In this document: one piece after another, positions 1 to 8,986 of the stretch
Numbering within the stretch: the stretch's first letter is position 1
Layout: the number at the start of each line of letters is the position of its first letter
NCBI GenBank assembly: GCA_013399855.1
Contig: VXAY01005172.1
Location: forward strand, 337,393-401,392
Reading direction: 5' to 3'
DNA: 64,000 nucleotides
Source of the DNA: Oxyruncus cristatus
Lineage: Eukaryota > Chordata > Aves > Passeriformes > Cotingidae
The notes under the pieces: generated by a model
Told to the model about the DNA's origin: nothing
Databases searched by the model: none
What the model saw: only the letters and a program-made list of their open reading frames with translations
Program-made: the position numbers and the translations under genes

Positions 1-522
1 AGAGACTTTTCGGCTTCACCTTCACCCAGGTTTGATTTGCCCATCTGCTTAGGGGGAAAATACAAATATAATAAATATTTTTAATAGAGGAGAGGATAAT
101 ATCATCTATAAATATTGCTGGGTAGAGTCCCCTTCCGCCTTTCCGTCCCATCACTGTCCAGACTATCAGGGAAAAACATGAATTTGACCAGCTCAACGAA
201 AGATCCCAAATAACCCTTGAGGACAGGAATTTTAAAAGCACCCCAGATCTCCTCGGTATCAGCATCGGGCTTCCCCGTCGAGCGGGTGAGAAGGCGGCAA
301 CCCCGGCGGCGCCGGGCTCGTCCCCGCGGACAGGAGCTGCCCCGCCGCCCCCCAGCCCGCCCCGCCGAGCCCCCGGCAGCGTCCCGGGACCGGAATGGTG
401 CAGGAAAACCTCTGCTGTGGGAGAGGTGGAAGGGGGGAAAGCCTGTGTTAATGCATAGCTAATTTAGAACGGCCGGATGATGATGATGGTTACTAATATT
501 ACTGAAGGGGCCTTTTTTTTTT

Positions 523-526
523 NNNN
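523..526. other. Assembly gap (4 N) flanked by duplicated sequence
   Basis: Four N bases. The sequence just left of the gap (ggggcc followed by a T run) appears again just right of it (cggggcc followed by a T run). This suggests two contig ends that overlap but were not merged, rather than true missing sequence. Confidence 0.85.
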
Positions 527-560
527 CGCACGGGGCCTTTTTTTTTTCCCTTTTTCCAAA

Positions 561-562
561 TT

Positions 563-592
<30 letters not shown>
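561..592. repeat. Poly-T tract
   Basis: A nearly uninterrupted T run, broken by one C, just right of the first gap. Low-complexity sequence of this kind is the likely cause of the assembly break. Confidence 0.9.
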
Positions 593-593
<1 letters not shown>

Positions 594-2400
594 AGCGTGC
601 ACATGATCTGGCGAGGGAGTTACTGGGCTGCAGCCTAATGACCATGAACAGAGCGAGACAGGCTCCATAATGAAAGCCAGGACTGTAGGCTAAAGAAATG
701 AATCCTCATTAAGAGCAGCTCGCAGGGGCGAGGGGCTGCCCCCCGATTCCCCAGCCTTTGTTCCCCAGAAACCGGCCCGGATGGGGCGATGCCGGGAGAG
801 GAGAGGGAGAGAAAGAAAAGGCTACACCGAAATGGAACCAGGAACCTTGTTTTAACCACTTAAAGGGTGACTTGAAAGGGGAAAGGGGAAGCCAGCCCAG
901 CTCCAGCAGCTTTGCACCCTCTCCAGCTGGGAACGCTCGAGTCTCTATTTGGGAAATGGCACAGTCCGGTGGGACTGGCTTGTCCCTGTCTGGGGAAGGT
1001 CCTGGGGGCTCCTTGTTCTGTGCCACCAGCGGAGAGAGAGAGAGATCAGCTCCAACGGGGCCTTTCCATTCCCTTCCCACCCCTCTGGGAATTTTATCCA
1101 CGGCCAGGACCCCGGCAGGTTCCCCGCCACGCCGCTGCTCCGCAGGAGCTCTGCGGCCGGGCCGGTACTTCCCTCCGGAGCGCGACCCGCAGCGATCCCC
1201 AGGAGCGACCCCATTCCCGTGGGACGCGGTGCCGCGTCCGGGAAAGCCGAGTCTCCTGCGGTGCCCAAGCTCCTGGCTCAGCCCCCGTGTCTTATTAGAG
1301 CTGCCTGTGAGCCTGGGGGTGCACTCGGGCGTGTCCGCTTAGTTTCGGCCCTTGCTCCCCGGTTTATTCTTCCCTCCCGCCCGATATAATAGAGACACCA
1401 CTCGTGACATTAACAGCCGGCAATGACAACTACTTTAATTTAGGACACTGCACTGACCCTTGCTACAGGTAGAGTTTACTCTGTCTAAATGAACCTACCG
1501 GAGAAGAAGGACTAGAACTGCACATGAAAAAATACATATATCAAAAATACGGCCATCCATCCATAGCATCTCGATGGCCTGTGTGGACACAGGACAGGGC
1601 ATATTCTCCCCTCCTTAAAGCAAAAATATGCTGAGCAACATACGTATACACCTTCGTATCAGCAGTTGTCAGCTATCCTGGGTCCAAGAATCTGGGTCCC
1701 TGGGGATCGTTTGTACAGATGGAACTTGCAAAAGCAGCAGAGGTGCGAATACATTTTTAAAACATTTGATTGGTCTTAAGTATTGCATTCAAAAATAGCC
1801 TCGTGAAGGAGAAGCCCCATTTTAAAGTCTCGGTAGGATTGTCGGAGACTTGGGAGTTCATTAAGGGATGCTGGCTGGGAGAGCCGGAGCGCACGCAGTC
1901 CCTCGGAGGAGTACCTGGAAAACCTGGGGTTTTGTGGCCTTGGATGTGTCTGGGCAGGAGCCGGCCTGGTGCCGTGGAGCGCTGCGGGACGGGCAGGGCT
2001 GGAGCGAGCACCGGGAAGCGGCGCTGGTCCCTGCTCTCCCCACGGCTGGCTCTTACCCCGCTCTCCTGGAGCAGGCGGGAAGGATGCTCAGCCCGAGGAC
2101 AGTGCCCGCTGTCGCCTACAGAAAAGGTTCTTGGAAATGTCAGCCCCTCCGGCGAGCCGGGACGGGGTTTTCGGGAGCGTTTCCGAGCTATCCGGGAGCT
2201 CTGGTGGAGGGAGGACCTCAAGCTCAGGATGCTGTGCTGGGGGGTGCTTCCACACTACCTTATTCTTTTTAAGAGTGCCATAATTGTTGAAATGACAGCC
2301 ATCAATCACTCATTCTCTTCCTACAAATAAAGTTACGTTTAAAGCTGTAATCTGCTTGTTATCATCGAGAGTGAGCAGGTTGGATCCTCGCTTAAGTTAC

Positions 2401-5400
2401 TGATACCTGTTGAAAGCACCGAAGAGACCTTAAAATGCTGTTGGACAGAGAGAAATGCTTACCCGCTTTTCATCCTCACACCACATATTCACTAAATCTT
2501 TGTCCTTCGGCGTATTATTTAGGCTAATTTTGCTGTGAAGTATCAGGCCGTGGCTGGTATATCTGATGCTAGAATCAAGACATAATGAAAACTCAGAACA
2601 CTTGAATTATTTCGAAATTGGTAAGGAAAGACGTTCCTTGTACAGGGCTCTGGCCAAGGCCGTGGCTGCAGAGGGAAAGGATCTACCGCCCAAAATTTGT
2701 CTTTAGTTCTCTTTAGGGTGTCGCCATGAACCTGGTTTTAAAGTCTAAAATCCATCGGGATTTGTTTGGCTGCTGCCTTTACCTGCAGGTAAATACACAT
2801 GGTACCAAATCTCCTTTTACACTGACGTGGTCACACAAAATCTTCAGTCTGCTTCTATCAGTTTCTATCTGGGTTTTCACTGGCAGTTTCGACAAAAGCA
2901 ACAAATTCCCAAAATATTCAAATAAATCTAGATTTTTTTTCACCCATATTGTCCTTCTCCACCATTAAGCCCTTCCCTTCCCTTCCCCTTCCCTTCCCCT
3001 TCCCCTTCCCTTCCCTTTCCCCTTCCCCTTCCCCTTNTCCCTTTCCCTTTCCCTTTCCCTTTCCCTTTCCCTTTCCCTTTCCCCTTCCCCTTCCCTTTCC
3101 CTTTCCCCTTCCCTTTCGGTTCCTTCAAATATTACATCTTCTTCCAGGATGGGGACGAGAGTTGTCACAAAAACACTTATTTAGCAGAGAGCAGGAATGG
3201 GGACAATTCGCGTGTTTGGGGGAGGTGAAGAACCAGGGTTAGATGCCCTGAGGTAGTGTCGTGTCTAAGTGCTCCTGGGGCTGAGTCCAGGACAAATACT
3301 GTGTCCCGGCTGATCTGGGCGCTGGCACTGAGCTGGACTCCAGCCCTTCCTGGAGGTGACTTGCTGTGGATGAAGGCTGCTAGGGAAATAGGGTCCCTCT
3401 TTCCTTGTGAGTGAGCTCCTTCTTAGATTTGGGTACCATGAGGGAGGCAGGCACCACCCCGGGCTCGGGAACGGGATTGAGGCCATGGGTGAAGGTGGGC
3501 ATTTGCCTGGGCCCCGGCATTACAGCGCTGCTTCAAGGAGCAAGTTTATCATGAGGACAAGAACTTTCCATCCCTTATCCCGATAAATTAGGCAGCGAAG
3601 CTTGCCTGCTTTCTTCTGGAGGGATTTGGTGGGGTGTCTCCAGAGACTTTCCCAAACTCGATAATAGGTGCTGCTGGGTGCACTGGGGTGCCTTGTCCTC
3701 TCTGGGAATTTCTTTGCCCTCTCCATCGGCTGAAGAAGCGGCAATCAGTACTGGGGGGAGCCGCCAGAACTACAGGAGAGGGGCATGGAGCCCACCGAGG
3801 GGCAGTGCCGGGACCCTCCGCTAGAGCAGCGGTGGGCCTGAGGGTCTGAGAGTGAGAGGGAGTGGGTTTGGGAGCCCTTTTTGAGCCCTGAATTGACCAT
3901 ATCTCTTTTCAGAATAGTGCAACCCATTCATCATTGATTAGAGATAGTGCTGTGAAAGAGTATCCTGCTTGTCGTCGTTAATGAAAATGTTTATTTGTGC
4001 CTTTGGGGTTGGTTGAGGTTTTTTTCTGTAGGAAAGAAAGAAAAAACAAACAAGGCGGAACCAGCGGGACACAGCGGGTGGGTGCAGAGCGATAACCTCG
4101 GACGGGAGTCCTTGTAATAAAGAAATGAGTAAAGGAGCTCCTGGGCCCTGACAAGTCCCGGTGGGGACAGTCCTTAGGGGGAATTAACCAGGAAGTCCCT
4201 GCCGGCTTTATCCAAAGCCTGTTGAACTGACTGACCACCTTCCGGGTGAACTGGGGTCCCTGGATCCGTGGGAACCTCAGCCTACCTTGGCACCGCTACT
4301 TAAATTACTGGGACACCTGAAGGTGTTAATGACCATCAGTGAAGTTACTTGCTACTATGCTGTTAGATTCCCATTTCTAGAAGGTTGGGGGGTCTCTAAG
4401 AGTCTTTAAGGCGGGACAAAGCTTTGAAGCAATTTCTCCTTGGAGGAACATTCAATGATTTGGGAAGACGTGTTGCAAAGCAGCAGCTGCAGAGCCCAAG
4501 AGGCATCTAGGAATTAGAGTGTCTCTGGGGAGCAGGACAAGGAGGTGGCTCTCGCCCTCTGGGACGGGCAAGGAGATAAGGTGGGAGATGATCCCGGAAA
4601 GTACGGAGCCTCACCACCAGCAGTGTGCACGGAACAGAGGCCGCGGACATCTGGCTTCCAAAAGAACATGCCTCTTTCATTTCCCCCCTCTCTCTCTTTT
4701 TTTCCCCTCCTCATCTCTGCCCTGAAGCCGGGTAGGTCAGCTACTTGTCTTTGAAGCTGCATTTCTTGTTGGTTGAACTGGCTGTTCTGAAAGCAGCATT
4801 GCATCTGACCGACATTGGGACTGCGGGTGGCAGAGACTTTTCTGTTCGTTTCTTCAGTCCTGTTCAATTTTCCTGTCCTCTCTTGTTTATCAGTTTCATT
4901 GTTTCCCCTCCGCCTTGTACCCTCCTCTCCAATTTATTTTCCCTTGCTTTATTGATAATCTTAAATCCATCCTCTGCTTCAGTAATCTCAACAGGGCGGG
5001 GGGCGAAAAACCCCCGTGGCTACCGCAGTGTGGAAGGAAGCATCATGTTCTAGTTTCTTCCATGCCCGAGCTGTGCATTTTTGCCTTGTAATGCTGCACA
5101 TCGATAAATGAATAAACGTGCACAATTTTGTGAGCGCAAATTTGCTGAGGCGAGGGGTGACATTCCGCAGCATCCTCAATGTGAAGCTGCTCCGGGAGGA
5201 GAAGGAAGATGCCTCTAGTGCTTTTTAAACTGTTTTTTTTGATAGTTTTTAGTGCCCTTTTAAACCGTCCGAGGGCTGGGCCCGTGAAGGATCGAGGGAA
5301 GGAAGATTTGGGCTGATCTCCCACAGCTGGGTCAGCAGCACGCGTGGGACCTGGAGGGTGGATAAAGCACGTTACATTCTGTATCTTCTAATTTTTGTGC

Positions 5401-5440
5401 CACATCCCGAGGTGTGTACCTGTGTTATTAACCCTCCAAA
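2401..5440. other. Intergenic stretch, no gene seen
   Basis: Mixed-composition DNA with one pyrimidine microsatellite (2970-3116). ORFs up to about 117 codons occur on both strands but overlap one another, show no family resemblance and have no splice or codon evidence. Around 2340-2600 the sequence is less repetitive and could hold a conserved non-coding element. Nothing else can be supported. Confidence 0.5.
2970..3116. repeat. (CCCTT)n / (CCCTTT)n pyrimidine microsatellite
   Basis: About 147 bases of imperfect CCCTTC, CCCCTT and CCCTTT units, all pyrimidine on the plus strand, with a single N at 3037. It creates spurious Lys/Gly- and Glu/Arg-rich ORFs on the minus strand. Such mirror-like purine/pyrimidine tracts can form triplex (H-) DNA and are often variable in length. 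Confidence 0.95.
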
Positions 5441-6190
5441 AAACCTACTGGGGTAGGCTTCCAGGCGACGCCCCGTTCCAGCGGCGCTGCCTCCTCTCCC
5501 CGCCCGGCTCCCGCCCCTCCTGCACGCTGCTCCCGGTAGATGGAGCATCCTCATCGCTTTTCGCCCGGAGCCCTCAGAAATGTTGGTCTTTCCCTCCTAA
5601 CTCCCGCTGTTAAAGCAAGCGCGTGGTTTCTGGGGGACAGGCTCCCCGCTGATGTGTCCCTGAGGGAGCGCAGCGCTGCGGCCCGTGAGCCCCTGCGGGA
5701 GCTGCCCGTTCCCCTGCTGGGTGAACGGCCTCGGCCGCTTCTCCCGGCGGCTCAACCTGCTAAGGGCTTGCCCCAGAGCGCCGGCTCGCACCATCCCCGG
5801 CACGGAGGGCGGCGGCGGGGAGGTGACAAGGTGATACCTGTCGTCCTCCCTGCACCCTTTGACGGGGCTGAGGTGCCCCAGAGACGGGGGGAAGTCCCCC
5901 CAGTTTTCCGAGGGGGGCGGCGGGGGGTGCTCCGACCCCCTTCCCTGGCGGCCTTGGGTGAGGCTCTGGACGGCTCCTCGCCCTTTCCCTTGTGGCGAGG
6001 GAAGGGCCTACCACGTTCTGGTCACTTCCCGAGTGCTGTTGGCCCCAAAATGCAGAGAGGACCTGAGCTGACCGCCCCGTCCCCGTCCTCCCACTCCGCC
6101 GTGAGGGACTCGCTCCCCGTTTCTCGCGCCGCCATTTTGTGGCGCCGCTCCTCAGCCCCCGTGGCATCCCACAGGACAGGGGTTCCCCCC
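5440..6190. promoter_or_regulatory. CpG island, candidate promoter region for SIX6OS1
   Basis: This is the densest CpG block near the SIX6OS1 start codon. It includes a gccgccattttgtggcg segment at about 6128-6144 that resembles YY1-type promoter motifs. The first coding exon of SIX6OS1 begins at a splice acceptor (8928-8929), so at least one untranslated exon must lie upstream, and a CpG island 2.7-3.5 kb away is a reasonable place for it. The large ORFs that cross this block (for example 5540-6202) are best read as composition effects. Transcription start and first donor cannot be fixed from sequence alone. Confidence 0.45.
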
Positions 6191-6321
6191 CACTTTTTTT
6201 GACCAAAAAAAAAAATAGTTTTAATTTTTAAATTCCAGGACTTTCGGGAATAATCTGCAGCAACAGCTTTTCCTTTGGTATGTGCCGGACTAAGCGAAAT
6301 GTGTCAATCCAGTGGATGTTT

Positions 6322-6363
6322 GGTTCAGGTCTCCTCACGGGGTTCAGGTCTCCTCGCAGGGTT
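6322..6363. repeat. 19-bp tandem duplication
   Basis: Two adjacent copies of a 19-base unit (ggttcaggtctcctcacgg at 6322-6340, and 6341-6359 with two differences), followed by the first four bases of a third copy. Small local duplication at the edge of the CpG-rich block. Confidence 0.9.
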
Positions 6364-6599
6364 CCGAAAACGCTGTGGCAAAAGAGGGGCAGAGGAGCAC
6401 ATACAATAAAATTAAGTACATTTCAATTCTATTTTTTTTCAATTAAGGCGAAAAGTTAGTCTAGAAATGTGAACTCCACTAAATTTCATGAAGAATCGAA
6501 TAACCAGTCTCTTTACAGTCGTAAACAGTAATGAGTAGCACAAGAGAAATAGAGTTTGCTTTCAAAAGAACCTCGCTGGAATGAAAATTATTTATGTAA

Positions 6600-7085
6600 A
6601 GACAACAGGAATTAATACCGTTTCACAGCCTACAATTGGTAGAACTGAACCCTGTATTTTAAGGAAGATATTTACCTCACAGATTATGGGCATTTTCCAC
6701 CTTTTAATGAAGAACCCAGAAATGTCTGTCGCCAGATGGGTTTACTGAGGAGTGACATTTATATTAGTGCTGTAATGGCTACAGACTCCATCAGGCACTT
6801 TGCTTGTGTGTTCTTCACCGAGTACAATCTCGTAATATACGAAACTTTATTGCCGCAGATTATTGCCCTATAATTACATTAATGCGGTGCAAATATGCGA
6901 GATGCATAATAATATTTTTCACCTGGCAGCGTTCTGAATAGCCCCATTAGAAATAATAGATGTGGTTTGAAGCTGTTTTACCCAGTCCTGTGGCTTACAT
7001 GTTTATCTTCTACAAAAGTATCAGCCATATACGAGAATTTCCTCTGAATTTGTCATCCTGAGTTGAATAATGGTTTGATGCTACT
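6600..7085. promoter_or_regulatory. Candidate conserved non-coding element, homeodomain-type sites
   Basis: AT-rich, non-repetitive and free of ORFs. It holds several TAAT/ATTA cores, an octamer-like gatgcataat at about 6900-6909 and an E-box CACCTG at about 6920. Composition changes sharply from the CpG-rich block to the left. This is the look of a developmental enhancer, and SIX6 is the expected neighbour, but conservation has not been tested, so the call is inference. Confidence 0.35.
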
Positions 7086-8929
7086 TTTCTGCAGTAGGTG
7101 CAAGGATCAGTCTTTGCTCCAGTCAAATCCTGGAAGACATCAGTTGTCCAAAATCTATTTCAGGCTGGTGTCAACTACTGTTTTTAAAACCTGCAAACAC
7201 CGTTTGTATTACCAGCGCCATTGAATCTCTCAGCCCTTTCTGATAGTGACACCTGTATCCTTTTAATTCACAGCACAGAATAATATTTGTCATTTGCAGT
7301 TATGTTACTTCTTTTTAACAATAACAAGTTTATAATAGAGTAACAAGTATTTTACATATCCATGCTTTCAGAAGCACTGCTTTCTTCAACTTCTTACACT
7401 TTTCATAAATTGTGTTATAAAATTACAGTAAAAAATTCTGAACAATCACTGTAGTTAATCCGAAGGTCTACAAAAATATTCAAAAGATAAAATTATTTGT
7501 AATTGTCTAAGGAATTATATAGTCTCTCTTAATAATACACAGCTATACAGTCTGCTCTATTGATGAACTTTGTGTTCAGTTCATTAACTAATTAATAGAA
7601 TTTCTTTGCCCCAATATCTTCCAGTTTTTATGGGAAGTGTCAGAAAAACAACTAGCAAATGTTGTTAAACTGTTTCTAGAGAACAGTTTCTTTAATGCAT
7701 GCTCCAAACCATCTTTTTAATTTCTTTGTTATTATTTTTTTTTTTAATCCGAAGGATTTACTTCAGATTTTCTTCCATATCGTGTAAAAGCAAAAATATT
7801 CTGCTTTGACCTGTGACTTGAGGTAATATTTCTTAGTATTTTTCTTAGTATTTTCGGAAGATTATTTTATTTGTTATCTCAAGTGTTTCCAGGCACTAGG
7901 AACAAGGATTTCAATCTTCTGAATACATTTGGTAAAACTATTATCTCTTTCTCGGAGTTTTTATCGCAGCCTGTGCTAATCCGGTCCCTTGGATTAGATG
8001 TTATGATCCTCCCTTAACTATTAGACAAATTCATTTCTGTCAAACATCCAGCTTTTTAAACGCTCCCCCCGCCCCCTCCCGCTTCCACAGTCTCAGTGCT
8101 GCAGGATGTAGCCTTAATGCCACTTTAGTTAAATTCTGCAGTTGTTTTCTATTCTACTTTATCCTGGATTAGGATCTCATCCTCATCACCGATTTGTCGA
8201 GGCTTTACTTCTTTCACTGTGCTGTGGGGAAGCCTCTGTGGGACAGTTAAGTATCAGACAACTTAATGTACCTGCGCTAACGAGCCGTACCCAGGGCGTT
8301 CTGATAAACCGTGTTTGCATCCTGTTTGGAAAACTCGTTATTCCCCGCCTTTTTAAAAACCCGTCCCTGAATTTCTGCACCCAGCAGCACTGTGCAAACA
8401 GAACAGTGAATTTGTAAACAGTCTGCCTTCCGTTGTATGAGAGTTCTTTCTTTAATCACACTGAACGTATTTACACCTCCTGATTCAAATTTACTTCGCG
8501 ATTATACGGGAGGAGTGTGCAGGAGGGTTAAGGAGCTTTTCCATCACCAGCACTGCAGTCCATAGGCTTAGTAACCAGCTGGAGTACAGGCTACACATTT
8601 TGCACACAAGCATCTTTTCCTGCATCCTTCATGCCTCCTAAGAACATTAAGCCTCTCAAACGTAGCTGCTCCAGGAGCAGCGCTTTACCTACATTATAAA
8701 CTTCCTTTTTTCCTGGCTGTGGTTTAGACTTTCATTGAGTCCCTTATCACTATCCGTGAGAAATTTGGTTCAACTAACATGGTTTAGACAGCAATTCAAA
8801 TGCAGTTAAAAGTATTTTTTCTCTCTCTAATGTTAAAACGTGTGGTATTGTCTTGCAATTTTGACTCGTTTATTGTATCGATTAAGCTTTTGGCTGTGTA
8901 AATCCCTGAGCTACATTTTTCTTTTGTAG
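7086..8929. other. AT-rich 5' flank or 5'-UTR intron of SIX6OS1
   Basis: No coding exon is recognised. The stretch probably lies between the untranslated first exon and the first coding exon of SIX6OS1. It includes an inverted pair of GGATTA sites (7975-7999) and a third copy near 8165. ORFs at 8142-8459 overlap on both strands and show no family resemblance. Confidence 0.5.
7975..7999. promoter_or_regulatory. Inverted pair of OTX/PITX-type GGATTA sites
   Basis: ctaatcc at 7976-7982 and ggattag at 7991-7997 form an inverted pair separated by 8 bases. A third GGATTA lies near 8165. GGATTA (TAATCC) is the known core for K50 paired-class homeodomain proteins such as OTX2, PITX and CRX. Function is inferred only. 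Confidence 0.3.
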
Positions 8930-8986
8930 TTTACACAATGAGTGACAAACTTTTGACCAACTTGGACAAACTTCTGGTCGAGCTTG
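8930..8986 (+). CDS. SIX6OS1: SIX6OS1 coding exon 1 (start codon)
   Basis: The acceptor is cttttgtag (AG 8928-8929). The start codon is at 8938-8940 with A at -3. The exon encodes residues 1-16 ([16 protein letters not shown]) plus the first base of codon 17, and the donor is GGTAGGT. It aligns with the human N-terminus (LxxLDRLLLE). The acceptor before the ATG means that the gene starts in an upstream untranslated exon. Confidence 0.88.

Larger units (their letters stand above)
1..2400. other. GC/CpG-rich intergenic flank, presumed SIX6 side
   Basis: No gene is recognised here. The stretch has CpG-dense patches at about 240-400, 1085-1375 and 1850-2200. All ORFs in it are short, overlap each other in several frames and look like products of GC-rich composition. 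In human the SIX6 gene lies beside SIX6OS1 and is transcribed away from it, so SIX6 is expected left of position 1 on the minus strand; no SIX-domain or homeodomain coding sequence is seen inside the window. The segment at about 600-720, with several TAAT/ATTA cores, could be a conserved regulatory element, but this needs alignment with other birds. Confidence 0.5.

Noticed and set aside
758..1389. Several overlapping ORFs up to 194 codons
   Set aside because: Mutually overlapping in different frames and strands, GC-rich, no SIX-domain or homeodomain residues. Not SIX6.
2940..3168. Lys/Gly-rich and Glu/Arg-rich ORFs on the minus strand
   Set aside because: They are translations of the CCCTT microsatellite and even cross an N.
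5540..6206. 220-codon (+) and 148-codon (-) ORFs
   Set aside because: Overlapping frames on both strands of a CpG island, with Arg/Pro/Gly-rich composition and no domain; typical of GC-rich non-coding DNA.
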